64,000 nucleotides of DNA, taken from contig CAVRBT010000004.1 of assembly GCA_963719275.1 (NCBI GenBank), positions 124,001-188,000 on the forward strand, given 5' to 3'. Under the pieces are notes generated by a model, which was not told the DNA's origin, did not search any database, and saw only the letters and a program-made list of their open reading frames with translations. Each line of letters starts with the position of its first letter. Positions within the stretch are counted from its first letter, which is position 1. This DNA is from AC-32 sp963719275 (GTDB lineage Bacteria; Actinomycetota; Thermoleophilia; Gaiellales; Gaiellaceae). The translations under genes and the position numbers were made by a program. Positions 1-8,357 of the stretch are shown in pieces.

Positions 1-2528
1 CGTTCGCCGACCAGGCCGAGCTGCGACCTCGCGCGGAACGCCTGCTCGAGGTGGTGCCCAATGACCTCGTCCTCGCTGCCCGGGCCCTCGCGCAGCCGGT
101 CGGCGAGCCGCTCGTGGAGGTCTGCGCAGACTTCCTTCGGCAGACCTTCGTAGACCGCCTCGCGGATCAGCACGTGGCTGAAGCGGAAGCCGTCCTCGCC
201 TGCGAACACGGAAGGGTCGGGCTCGATCAGCTGCCGCCGGACGAGCGCCATCAGGTCGCGCCCGAGCGACTCGCGGGCCTCCTCGGGGAGCAGCTCCGCG
301 ACGACGCTCCAGCGGAAGTTGCGGCCCTCGACCGACGCGTGCTCCAGCACTCTGCGCTCGCCGGGGTCGAGGCTCGCAACACGCGCGGTGAGCACGGCTT
401 GCACGTTGGGCGGCAGGTGCTCGGCACCGCATTCCGTGCGCGTCGCCACGAGCTGCTCGAGGAAGAGCGGGTTGCCCTCGGCCGTCCGGACGATCCTCGC
501 CTCCTCGGGCGGCTCGATCTCGCCCTCGCCGATCGCGTGCACCAACTCGCGCGCCTCCGGCTCCGCCAAGGCCTCCAAGGCGACCACCTCGCCGGCCGCC
601 CAGGACGGGCGCGTCTCGAACAGCTCGCCCCGCGCGAGGCAGAGGATCAGGATCGGCGTGTCGGCAGAGAAACCGGCGAGGTACTCGAGCAGGTCGAGCA
701 GCAGCGGTTCGCCCCAGTGGAGGTCGTCGACGATCGCGACCAGCGGGCGTTCGGCGGCAACGGACTCGAACAGGCGGCGGATCGCCCAGAACGTCTCCTC
801 GGCCGGGGCGGTGTCCCGGTCGAGGCCCATCGTCGCCCGTACGCGTCGCCCCACCAGCTCCGCGTCGCCGTCGACCAGCTCTGCGATGCGCCGGTCCGGC
901 TCGCGGCCGACGAGCCCCTGCAGGATCTCGGCCAGCGCGTGGTACGTGATCGCCTCGCCGTAGGAGAGGCAGCGTCCTACTGCCACAGTCGCCGAGCCCT
1001 GGAGCTCGCTTACGAACTCCTCGGCGAGTCGCGACTTGCCCATGCCGGCCGGCCCGACGATCGTGCAGAGCAGGCACGAGCGCTCGTCGCGGACGCGCGC
1101 CAGGGCGTTCCGCAGCTCCTCGAGCTGGTGCTCGCGGCCGACGAACGGCACCTGGTGCCGGTGCGAGAGTGGCTCGGCCGACGATAGATCGAGCAGCCGC
1201 CACGCCGAGACGAGCGCCTTGCGGCCTTTCACCGCGAGCGGCTCGAGCGGCTCGGCGTCGACGATGTCCTCGACCAGGCGGAAGGTCCGCTCGCCGAGGA
1301 GGATCTCGCCCTCGTTCGCGTGCTGCTCGAGGCGTGCGGCCACGTTCACCGAGTCCCCGGTGGCGAACATCTCGCGCCGCGAGCCGGCACCGACGAACAC
1401 GTCGCCGGAGTTGACGCCGATCTTGATCCCGAGCTCGATCCCGTGCGTGCGCCGCAGCTCGTCGCACAGCTCGGAAACCGCATCGCGCAGCTCAATCGCG
1501 GCGCGCACGGCCCGCTGAGCATCGTCCTCGTGCACCTCCGTCAGGCCGAAGAAGCCGACGATCGCGTCGCCGATGAACTTCTCGACGGTCCCGCCGTGGC
1601 GTTCGAGGATCTTGGTCGCAGTCTCGGAGTAGCGCTCGAGAATCCGGTGCACCGACTCCGGGTCGAGCTGCTCGCCGAGCGCCGTCGACTCGACGACGTC
1701 GGCAAAGACGACCGTCGCCGGGCGCCGCGCCCTGATCGGCTCCGCCGCCTCCAGCGGCGCCGTCGCTGGCTGCGCCGCCACAGCCGCGACGTGCTCCAGG
1801 GCGGGGTCGTGGCTCAGCATCCGGCGCTCGAGCTCGCGCAGCTCCGCACCCGGCTCGAGGCCGAGCTCCTCGTCCAGCAGCGTTCGCGTCTCGCGGTAGA
1901 CCTCGAGGGCTTCCGCCTGGCGGCCGGCGGCGTAGAGGCCGCGCATCAGCTGCGCGCGCAGCCGCTCGCGGAACGGGTGCTCGGCCACGAGGGCGCGCAG
2001 CTCGGCAACGATCTCGCGCTCGCGGCCACGGGCGAGATCCGCCTCGACGCGGTCCTCCAGCACCTGCAGGCGCGCCTCCTCGAGCCGCTCGGCCTCGCGG
2101 CGCAGCGCGTCCGCGGAAAGCCCGCCGAGCGCCGGCCCGCGCCACAGCGCGAGCGCGTCGCCCAGCAGCGAGGCCGCGCGTTCCCACTCGGCCGCGCTCA
2201 GCGCCGTACGACCCTCGTCCGCGAGCCGCTCGAACTGCGTCAGGTCGAGGCGATCGCCGTCCAGCCTGAGGGCGTAGCCGCCCGACCTGCTCTCGATCGC
2301 TCCCGGCGTCAGCAAGCGCCGCAACCGCGAGACGTAGACCTGGACGGTCTTGGCCGCGGTCTCGGGCGGCTGCTCCCAGAGCTCGTCCACCAAACGCTCC
2401 AGCGGAACCGTCTCTCCGGCCCGCAGCAGCAGGGATCCGAGCACGGTCTGCTGCCTGGTGCCGCCGAGCGCAAGGGGATGCCCGCTCGCATCGAGCACCT
2501 CGAGCGACCCCAGGACCCGGTACTCCAT
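1..2528 (-). CDS. SARP-type regulator with adenylate cyclase and AAA ATPase domains (C-terminus outside window)
   Basis: At least 842 codons are visible; the gene reads off the left edge. Order: OmpR-like winged helix (about 1-95), bacterial transcriptional activator domain (about 96-240), class III cyclase (about 270-430), then a LuxR/MalT-type ATPase with P-loop GPAGMGKS near 492-499 and an IVDDLHWGE Walker B region. The cyclase keeps both metal aspartates (D277 in FADVVES, D321 in FIGDA), the adenine-selecting lysine (K317) and the NVAAR arginine, so it should make cAMP. ATG at 2528 has a strong GGAGGAG site 2-8 nt upstream. It is divergent from the metallophosphoesterase at 2613, 84 bp away. 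The effector of the C-terminal part cannot be seen. Confidence 0.9.
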   Translation of the reverse strand, partial: MEYRVLGSLEVLDASGHPLALGGTRQQTVLGSLLLRAGETVPLERLVDELWEQPPETAAKTVQVYVSRLRRLLTPGAIESRSGGYALRLDGDRLDLTQFERLADEGRTALSAAEWERAASLLGDALALWRGPALGGLSADALRREAERLEEARLQVLEDRVEADLARGREREIVAELRALVAEHPFRERLRAQLMRGLYAAGRQAEALEVYRETRTLLDEELGLEPGAELRELERRMLSHDPALEHVAAVAAQPATAPLEAAEPIRARRPATVVFADVVESTALGEQLDPESVHRILERYSETATKILERHGGTVEKFIGDAIVGFFGLTEVHEDDAQRAVRAAIELRDAVSELCDELRRTHGIELGIKIGVNSGDVFVGAGSRREMFATGDSVNVAARLEQHANEGEILLGERTFRLVEDIVDAEPLEPLAVKGRKALVSAWRLLDLSSAEPLSHRHQVPFVGREHQLEELRNALARVRDERSCLLCTIVGPAGMGKSRLAEEFVSELQGSATVAVGRCLSYGEAITYHALAEILQGLVGREPDRRIAELVDGDAELVGRRVRATMGLDRDTAPAEETFWAIRRLFESVAAERPLVAIVDDLHWGEPLLLDLLEYLAGFSADTPILILCLARGELFETRPSWAAGEVVALEALAEPEARELVHAIGEGEIEPPEEARIVRTAEGNPLFLEQLVATRTECGAEHLPPNVQAVLTARVASLDPGERRVLEHASVEGRNFRWSVVAELLPEEARESLGRDLMALVRRQLIEPDPSVFAGEDGFRFSHVLIREAVYEGLPKEVCADLHERLADRLREGPGSEDEVIGHHLEQAFRARSQLGLVGE

Positions 2529-2600
2529 CGCTCCTCCAGAAGAGACTCTGCGCTCGACCGTACCACCGAAAACCCGCTGCTACCAGGCATTGCGGGGCTC

Positions 2601-2606
2601 TACACT
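2601..2606 (+). promoter_or_regulatory. -10 element TACACT, leaderless-type
   Basis: TACACT ends 6 nt before the ATG at 2613, placing a start site at or next to the start codon. No Shine-Dalgarno sequence precedes this ATG. The same arrangement recurs before many first genes in the window. Confidence 0.5.
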
Positions 2607-2612
2607 GCGCCC

Positions 2613-3419
2613 ATGCCGCAGGGTCGAAACGGCGCGTTCACGATCGCCCAGATCTCGGACATCCACTGCGGGGGGCCGGACTTCGTCCCGAACCTGATGG
2701 AGCGCGCGGTCGCGGAGATCAACGACATGAACCCGGACCTGGTCATCTGCTCTGGCGATCTCACCACCTTCGGCTTCAAGCACGAGTACGCGATGGCCAA
2801 GGGGTACCTCGACCGGATCGAGTGCGACGCGCTCGTCGTGATCCCGGGCAACCACGACTCCCGCAACGTCGGCTACGTGCACTTCGAGGACATGTTCGGC
2901 GAGCGCAACTCGGTGATGCGGCTCGGCGGCGTGACCGTCGTCGCGGTCGATTCCACCGAGCCCGACCTTGACCACGGCCAGATCGGCCGGGGCCGCTACC
3001 GCTGGATCGAGGAGCAGTTCTCGGGCGACGCCGACCTGCGCATCTTCGTGCTCCACCACCACCTGCTGCCGGTCCCCGGGACGGGTCGCGAGCGCAACGT
3101 GGTCTACGACGCGGGCGACTGCATCGAGTGCCTGCAGCGCGCGGGAGTCGACCTCGTCCTCTCCGGCCACAAGCACGTGCCCTACGCGTGGCGGCTCGAG
3201 AACCTGTTCGTCGTCAACGCCGGCACGGTCTCCTCGCAGCGCCTTCGCGGCAAGACGCGCCCCTGTTACAACGTGATCGAGGTCAGCGACCACCACGTGG
3301 ACGTCTGGCGTAAGTACCCGTTCCACGGGCAGGAGCGGATCATCCAGTTCTCCACGGAGACCCGCGCGTTCGAGAAGTACACGACCCGGATCGAGGACGA
3401 GGTCACGGCGAGGACCTGA
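2613..3419 (+). CDS. Calcineurin-like metallophosphoesterase (Icc/CpdA-like)
   Basis: 268 aa. The metal-binding series of class III phosphodiesterases is complete: DIH (D16, H18), SGDL, GNHD, LHHH and SGHKH. It is soluble, with no signal peptide. Its TGA overlaps the ATG of the cyclic 2,3-diphosphoglycerate synthetase gene (TGATG), so the two are probably translationally coupled. Two substrates fit the context: cyclic 2,3-diphosphoglycerate from the downstream genes, or cAMP from the divergent cyclase protein. The family alone does not decide between them. Confidence 0.88.
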   Translation: MPQGRNGAFTIAQISDIHCGGPDFVPNLMERAVAEINDMNPDLVICSGDLTTFGFKHEYAMAKGYLDRIECDALVVIPGNHDSRNVGYVHFEDMFGERNSVMRLGGVTVVAVDSTEPDLDHGQIGRGRYRWIEEQFSGDADLRIFVLHHHLLPVPGTGRERNVVYDAGDCIECLQRAGVDLVLSGHKHVPYAWRLENLFVVNAGTVSSQRLRGKTRPCYNVIEVSDHHVDVWRKYPFHGQERIIQFSTETRAFEKYTTRIEDEVTART

Positions 3420-4675
3420 TGCGCGCGCTCGCGGTATGCGACGGAGAGCACTACGCACCCGTGGTGCGCGACGCGCTGGCGGCGCTGCCGTACGAGGTCG
3501 CGGGGCTCTGGCTCGCAGGCGGCGGCGAGAAGCTCCTTGGGGGCGACGACTACGGCGTGCCCGTGGTGAGCTCGCTCGAGGGCGGGATCGCGCAGCTGGA
3601 GCCGGAGGTCGTGGTCGATCTCTCCGACGAGCCGGTGCTCGGGCCGCGCGAGCGGTTGCGCGTCGCGAGCCGCGTGCTCGCGCAGGGGCTGCCCTACGTC
3701 GGGCCGGACTTCCGCTTCGACCCGCCGGAGCTCGCGCCGTTTCCGCGGCCGTCGCTGTCGGTGATCGGGACGGGCAAGCGCGTCGGCAAGACTGCGGTCA
3801 CCGGACACGTAGCGCGGCTGCTCGCCCGCGACCGCGACGTCGTCGTGGTGGCGATGGGGCGCGGCGGCCCCCCCGAGCCGGAGGTCGCCGAGGTCGTGCC
3901 GACGCTGGAACGCCTGCTCGAGCTCTCGCGTGCGGGCCGTCACGCCGCCTCGGACTACCTCGAGACGGCGGCGCTCGCCGGTGTCGTCACGATCGGCTGC
4001 CGACGCTGCGGCGGGGGCCTCGCAGGCTCGCCGGGCGAGTCGAACGTGCTCGCGGGCGCCGCGCTGGCCGCGGAGCGCGAGCCCGACCTTGTGATCTTTG
4101 ACGGCAGCGGCGCTGCGATCCCGCCTGTCGACACCGGTGCGCGCGTCCTCATCACCGGCGCGGCGCAGCCGGCGGAGGTCTCGACCGGGTACCTGAACGC
4201 CTACCGGATCCTCGTATCCGACCTCGTCGTCGTCACGGGCGGGCTCGACGAGCGGTTGGTCGAGGCGATCCACGACGTGAAGGAGCTGCCGGTGGTAGCG
4301 GTCGAGCTGCGGCCACGCCCGGTCACGCCCGTCGCGGGCAGGCGCGTCGCGTATTTCTCGACCGCGCCCGCCGAGGCGCACACTGAGATCGAGCGGCACC
4401 TGCGCGAGGAGCACGGCGCCGAGGTCGTGCTCGTCTCGGGGAGCTTGGCCCGGCGCGATGCCCTGAGCGAGGAGCTCGCGCGCGTCGACGCCGAGCTCTA
4501 CCTCGTCGAGATCAAGGCGGCCGCGATCGACGTCGTCGCCGAAGTGGCGCTCGAGCGCGGGGTGGACATCGCGTTTGCGGACAACGAGCTCGTCCCGGTC
4601 GGCGTGCACGACCTCGACGTCGAGCTCGTACGGCTCGCGGACGCGGCCGCAGCGAAGGAGGTGGTGCCGAGGTGA
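3419..4675 (+). CDS. cpgS: Cyclic 2,3-diphosphoglycerate synthetase
   Basis: 418 aa. The family closes 2,3-diphosphoglycerate into cyclic 2,3-diphosphoglycerate using ATP, forming an intramolecular phosphoanhydride. A Rossmann-like N-terminal part (1-100) precedes a P-loop GTGKRVGKT at 117-125 and a conserved FDGSGAAIPP stretch. The family was described in methanogens, where the product is a potassium-balanced solute and thermoprotectant. The next gene is the kinase that makes its precursor, joined by a GTGA overlap, which supports the assignment strongly. Length is a little below the archaeal enzyme as I recall it. Confidence 0.87.
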   Translation: MRALAVCDGEHYAPVVRDALAALPYEVAGLWLAGGGEKLLGGDDYGVPVVSSLEGGIAQLEPEVVVDLSDEPVLGPRERLRVASRVLAQGLPYVGPDFRFDPPELAPFPRPSLSVIGTGKRVGKTAVTGHVARLLARDRDVVVVAMGRGGPPEPEVAEVVPTLERLLELSRAGRHAASDYLETAALAGVVTIGCRRCGGGLAGSPGESNVLAGAALAAEREPDLVIFDGSGAAIPPVDTGARVLITGAAQPAEVSTGYLNAYRILVSDLVVVTGGLDERLVEAIHDVKELPVVAVELRPRPVTPVAGRRVAYFSTAPAEAHTEIERHLREEHGAEVVLVSGSLARRDALSEELARVDAELYLVEIKAAAIDVVAEVALERGVDIAFADNELVPVGVHDLDVELVRLADAAAAKEVVPR

Positions 4676-5583
4676 CCGACCGACGCTACCGCCAGCCGCT
4701 GCCGCTCGGCGGCGAGGACGGCCTGCCGTTCTCAAAAGGCCTGATGGCGCGCTCGTTGATCGCCGCCGGCCTCACAGCCGATCGCGCGTACGAGCTCGCG
4801 CTCGCCCTCGAGGCCGACCTCGCGAAGAGCGACCGGCAGTCGGTCTCGCTGGCCCGGCTCGAGGAGCTCGCGCACGAGTCGCTCGGCCCGGAGGCCGGCT
4901 CCGTGGCGATGCGCCGTCTCCGCCGCTACCAGGATCTCTACGACCTGGACCTGCCGATCATCCTGCTCGTCGGCGGCGGGACCGGCACCGGCAAGTCGTC
5001 GGTGGCCACCGACGTCGCGTACCGCCTCGGAATCACGCGCGTCACCTCGACCGACTTCGTCCGCCAGACCATGCGTGCGTTCTTCTCGCGCGAGTTCATG
5101 CCCGCCATCCACTACTCGAGCTTCGAGGCCGGCCGAGCGACGGCGGACGAGGATGACGAAATCGGCAAGGCGGTGGTGGACGGGTTCCTCGAGCAGACGC
5201 GCGACGTCCTCGTGGGCGTGGCCGCCTCGATCGACCGCGCGCTGCAGGAGGGGTGGTCGATGGTGCTCGAAGGCGTCCATCTCGTCCCCGGAATGCTCCC
5301 GCCGATCGAGAACGCGCTCGTCGTTCAGTGCGTGCTCGCCATCAACGACACGGAGGCGCACGCGAGTCATTTCTGGATCCGCGACACCGACTCGGAAGGC
5401 ATGCGACCGTACGAGAAGTACCTCGAGTGCTTCGACGACATCCGGCTCGTCCAGGAGTACATCCTCGGACGGGCGCAGCGGCATGAGGTGCCCGTAATCG
5501 AGAACGCGAACATCGAAGACGCCGTCGTCGAGGTGATGGAGCTCGTCCTGAACGCGGCCAAGCCGTTGCAGGTGAGCGGATGA
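4672..5583 (+). CDS. 2-phosphoglycerate kinase
   Basis: 303 aa, near the usual length of archaeal 2-phosphoglycerate kinases. An N-terminal ATP-cone (LPFSKGLMARSLIAAG, about 18-33) is followed by a kinase domain with P-loop GGTGTGKSS at about 102-110. It phosphorylates 2-phosphoglycerate to 2,3-diphosphoglycerate, the substrate of the preceding gene's product. The GTG start overlaps the upstream stop (GTGA) and its own stop overlaps the ATG of glpX (ATGA). The pair forms the complete two-step route from the glycolytic intermediate to cyclic 2,3-diphosphoglycerate. Confidence 0.87.
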   Translation: MTDRRYRQPLPLGGEDGLPFSKGLMARSLIAAGLTADRAYELALALEADLAKSDRQSVSLARLEELAHESLGPEAGSVAMRRLRRYQDLYDLDLPIILLVGGGTGTGKSSVATDVAYRLGITRVTSTDFVRQTMRAFFSREFMPAIHYSSFEAGRATADEDDEIGKAVVDGFLEQTRDVLVGVAASIDRALQEGWSMVLEGVHLVPGMLPPIENALVVQCVLAINDTEAHASHFWIRDTDSEGMRPYEKYLECFDDIRLVQEYILGRAQRHEVPVIENANIEDAVVEVMELVLNAAKPLQVSG

Positions 5584-6593
5584 CGCAGACCGCGCCCGAG
5601 ACCCGCAGTGACCCGGTCGGCCCCGACGCGCGCTTCTGCCTGTGCGAGAGCTTCGCGCGCACGACCGAGCGGGCGGCGCTCGCGGGGGCCCGCTGGCTGG
5701 GCCGGGCCGAGCAGGAGACGGCCGAGGACGACGCGGCGACGGCGATGCGGCTCGCGCTCGAGCAGCTGCCCATCGACGGCAAGGTCGTCATCGGCCCGGG
5801 CGAGGAGGGCGGCCAGCTGGCCGGCGGCGCCCGCCTGGGCGCGGGCGGGATGGAAGTCGACCTCGCGCTCGACCCGCTCGAGGGCCGCGGCGTGGTCGCG
5901 CGCGGTGGCTACGGCGCCATGTCGATGGTCGCGGTCGGCGACCCCGGGTCGTTCCAGCGCCTGCCGGACATGTACATGCGCAAGATGGCCGTGGGCCCGA
6001 AGGCGCGGGGCTCGATCGACCTCAAGAAGCCGGTCGGCGACAACATCCGCGCGATTGCCGACGCGTTCGGCCGCATGGTCAACGACGTCACCACGATCGT
6101 GCTCGACCGGCCGCGCCACCACGACCTGATCGAGGAGATCCGGGCCGCGGGCGCGCGCATCAAGCTGATCCAGGACGGCGACGTCACCGCGTCGATCTCC
6201 GCCGCCATCCGCGGCACCAACGACCACCTCGCGATCGGGATCGGCGGCACGCGGCAGGCGGTGCTGACCGCGGCCGCGCTGCGCTGCCTCGGCGGCGAGC
6301 TCCAGGCGCAGCTCTGGCCGACCTCCCGCAGCGAGGTCGAGGCCGCGCGCGAGGCCGGCGTGGACGACCTCGAGCGCCTGTTCACGATCGAAGACCTGGC
6401 GTCAGGCGAGGTGATCGTCGTCGCCACTGGCGTGTCGAACGGCGACCTCCTGCGCGGCGTGCGCTTTCTCGCCGACAGCGCGCGGACGCACTCGCTGGTG
6501 ATGTGCACGCGATGCAACTGGGTGCGCTTCGTCGACGGCATCCACTTCTTCGCCCGCGAGCGGCGCGAGGAAGTTCGCCTGCTCGGCTACTGA
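5580..6593 (+). CDS. glpX: Class II fructose-1,6-bisphosphatase
   Basis: 337 aa. Hydrolyses fructose 1,6-bisphosphate to fructose 6-phosphate in gluconeogenesis, with a divalent metal. Class II signatures are present: the EDDAATAMR acidic segment, IGPGEEGG (IGEGE-like), DPLEGRGVVARG, and the GIGGTRQAV loop. It ends the overlapping run that starts at 2613 and links the cyclic diphosphoglycerate genes to the gluconeogenic branch of carbon flow. The ATG is chosen for its ATGA overlap with the kinase gene. Confidence 0.93.
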   Translation: MTQTAPETRSDPVGPDARFCLCESFARTTERAALAGARWLGRAEQETAEDDAATAMRLALEQLPIDGKVVIGPGEEGGQLAGGARLGAGGMEVDLALDPLEGRGVVARGGYGAMSMVAVGDPGSFQRLPDMYMRKMAVGPKARGSIDLKKPVGDNIRAIADAFGRMVNDVTTIVLDRPRHHDLIEEIRAAGARIKLIQDGDVTASISAAIRGTNDHLAIGIGGTRQAVLTAAALRCLGGELQAQLWPTSRSEVEAAREAGVDDLERLFTIEDLASGEVIVVATGVSNGDLLRGVRFLADSARTHSLVMCTRCNWVRFVDGIHFFARERREEVRLLGY

Positions 6594-7003
6594 TGGCGGG
6601 GGTGGTTGCGGGGAGCTGTCTCTGCGGCGGCGTGCGCTTCGAGGTCGAGCTGCCGTTCCTGCGGGCGAACCACTGCCACTGCTCGTTCTGCCGCAAGCAC
6701 TCCGGCACGTTCGGGTTGACGCAGGGCCGCGTGCCGCGCGAGCGGTTCCGGCTACTTGCCGGCGAAGAACTGCTGCGCGTCCACCGGCCGGAGGGCGGGA
6801 CGGCGGTGAAGGTCTTCTGCTCCAAGTGCGGGTCGTCGCTCTTCGGTGGCCACTGGCCGGAGGGCGACGAGGTCTCGATCCGCCTGGGCTCGCTCGACGG
6901 CGACCCCGGGATCCGGCCCCAGTACCACTCGTTCGTCGACTCGCGCGCGCCGTGGGACGAGCTCCCCGAGGACGGCCTGCCTCGATACGCTGGGGCCCCA
7001 TGA
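6593..7003 (+). CDS. GFA/CENP-V family zinc protein
   Basis: 136 aa. Matches the family first described as glutathione-dependent formaldehyde-activating enzyme: paired zinc motifs GSCLCGGVRFE, CHCSFCRKHSG and FCSKCGSSLF supply the cysteines of the fold. The catalytic role of most members, including this one, is unproven, and actinobacteria usually lack glutathione, so the formaldehyde name should not be taken literally. ATG overlaps the glpX stop (TGATG); its own stop overlaps the next start. Confidence 0.85.
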   Translation: MAGVVAGSCLCGGVRFEVELPFLRANHCHCSFCRKHSGTFGLTQGRVPRERFRLLAGEELLRVHRPEGGTAVKVFCSKCGSSLFGGHWPEGDEVSIRLGSLDGDPGIRPQYHSFVDSRAPWDELPEDGLPRYAGAP

Positions 7004-7296
7004 CGCGCGACGACGTGATCGAGGCGCTGCGCTCCGTCGAGGATCCCGAGCTCGGGATGGACATCGTCGAGCTCGGCCTGCTCTACGACGCCGAGGTGCA
7101 GGGCCCGCGGGTGAAGGTGCTCTACAGCCTCACCTCGATCGGCTGCCCGGCCGGGCCGCTGATCCAGCAGAACATCGAGGAAGTCGTGCGCTCGCTTCCC
7201 GGCGTCGAGGACGTCGAGACCGAGCTCACCTGGGACCCGCCCTGGACGCCGGACAAGATGTCCGAAGACGCTAAGTTCATCCTCGGTTTCGGCTAG
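7000..7296 (+). CDS. MIP18 (DUF59) family Fe-S assembly factor
   Basis: 98 aa, the usual size for a stand-alone MIP18 domain. Contains VEDPELGMDIVELGLL and the family cysteine loop (TSIGCPAG). Related SufT/PaaD-like proteins help mature Fe-S proteins. ATG overlaps the upstream stop (ATGA). Possible clients in this window would be QueG and other Fe-S enzymes; that link is only inference. Confidence 0.87.
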   Translation: MTRDDVIEALRSVEDPELGMDIVELGLLYDAEVQGPRVKVLYSLTSIGCPAGPLIQQNIEEVVRSLPGVEDVETELTWDPPWTPDKMSEDAKFILGFG

Positions 7297-7312
7297 GGAA
7301 TCGGGTCGGGCC

Positions 7313-7543
7313 GTGTTCGGGTCGGCGGTCGCGGACCACGGGCTCGACCTCGATCTGACGAAGCCTGGCCGTGGGATGGAGCTCGTGCTCTGGACGGAGG
7401 ACGCGGACGCGACATTCGCACGGCTGGTAGCCGCGGGGGCGCGTCCGCTCTCCGAGCCGCACGACTGGCTGCAGTCCCTGCGCGTCGCCTGGGTCGCCGA
7501 CCCGGACGGCAACCCGATCGAGCTCGTCCAGCGCCGAGTCTGA
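7313..7543 (+). CDS. Short VOC (glyoxalase/bleomycin-resistance fold) protein, half-length
   Basis: 76 aa from a GTG. It carries only one beta-alpha-beta-beta-beta module: GMELVLWTEDADATFARL, GARPL, and the terminal WVADPDGNPIELVQ motif. Ordinary VOC proteins have two such modules in about 120 aa. The reading frame stays open upstream into the tail of the preceding gene with no better start. It is either a remnant whose first half is lost or a single-module protein that dimerises. Confidence 0.55.
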   Translation: MFGSAVADHGLDLDLTKPGRGMELVLWTEDADATFARLVAAGARPLSEPHDWLQSLRVAWVADPDGNPIELVQRRV

Positions 7544-7580
7544 GACTCGACCTTCGGCCAGGTCGCATTCCGAAAGCGGG

Positions 7581-8357
7581 GTGCTACGTTCGAAACTCTT
7601 CGACTGCGGCGACGCGAAGGGGGCCGCCACCCTGACGTCAAACTGGACTGCCCGATTCACCAGCCTGCGGGAGGCGGCGACCAGGCGTCGCTGCTCGCTC
7701 CTCGTGGTGATTGCGCTCGCGGGGTTCGGAGCGGCCTACGTGCCCGCCACGGGCTCGAGCGCGGCCCCGGCGACGACGACGCTCCCGAAGCCGGATCCGT
7801 ACCCGACGACGACCCGGCACACGCCGCCACCACCACCACCGCCGCCGCCGGCCTACAACCCCCGGTCGGCGCCACCACCGCCGCCACCACCGCCGGCGCC
7901 GCCGCCGCCACCACCGCCGCGGGCCGCGACCGCGGTTACGCCGCCACCGCCGCCGCCTCCTGCGCGCTCCGTGACGCCGCCGCGATCCCGTGTGCAGCGC
8001 ACTCGCACGCACCACCCAGATCCCGGGGGAGGCTTCGCAGCCCGGCGCAAGCGCCCGGTCGCGAAGCGTCCGTCGCTCGAGCGCGGCCGTCCACGCCTCG
8101 TCGCGGCGGCCGCACCGGTAACGGCTCCCACGGCGACAGACGAGCTGCGCCTTCCGGCCGGCCTGCTGTTCGTCCTAGCGGGAGGGTTCCTGTTCCTGCT
8201 CGCCACGGCCGCCGTTGCGGCCGTTCCCGCGCGCGCTCTCCCGGCACGCGTCGCCGCCGCGATCGACGGACGGCGTGAGCAGTTGCTGTTCGTCGCCCTG
8301 TGCGCGCTCGGGCTCGGCTTCGCACTGACCCTTCTCGTCGCCTTCGCCTCGTCGTGA
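7581..8357 (+). CDS. Proline-rich membrane protein
   Basis: Up to 258 aa from GTG 7581; a later start near the first membrane helix is possible. A hydrophobic segment (LLVVIALAGFGAAYVPA) is followed by a low-complexity stretch with several runs of seven to nine prolines (about residues 82-132), a basic linker, and two further membrane helices (LPAGLLFVLAGGFLFLLA and LLFVALCALGLGFALTLL). The proline part is probably an extended extracytoplasmic spacer. Ribosomes would need EF-P to translate it. It overlaps the next gene by GTGA, suggesting a shared envelope function. No enzymatic domain is recognised. Confidence 0.65.
   Translation: MLRSKLFDCGDAKGAATLTSNWTARFTSLREAATRRRCSLLVVIALAGFGAAYVPATGSSAAPATTTLPKPDPYPTTTRHTPPPPPPPPPAYNPRSAPPPPPPPPAPPPPPPPRAATAVTPPPPPPPARSVTPPRSRVQRTRTHHPDPGGGFAARRKRPVAKRPSLERGRPRLVAAAAPVTAPTATDELRLPAGLLFVLAGGFLFLLATAAVAAVPARALPARVAAAIDGRREQLLFVALCALGLGFALTLLVAFASS

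Noticed and set aside
51..1187. Long plus-strand frame opposite the SARP/cyclase/ATPase gene
   Set aside because: It is antisense to a continuous, domain-rich minus-strand gene and has arginine/aspartate-rich shadow composition with no recognisable motif.
7840..7975. Short repeating unit that might be taken for a CRISPR-like or tandem-repeat array
   Set aside because: The repeats are CCG/CCA codons for proline runs inside a membrane-protein gene. There are no spacers or constant repeat length.
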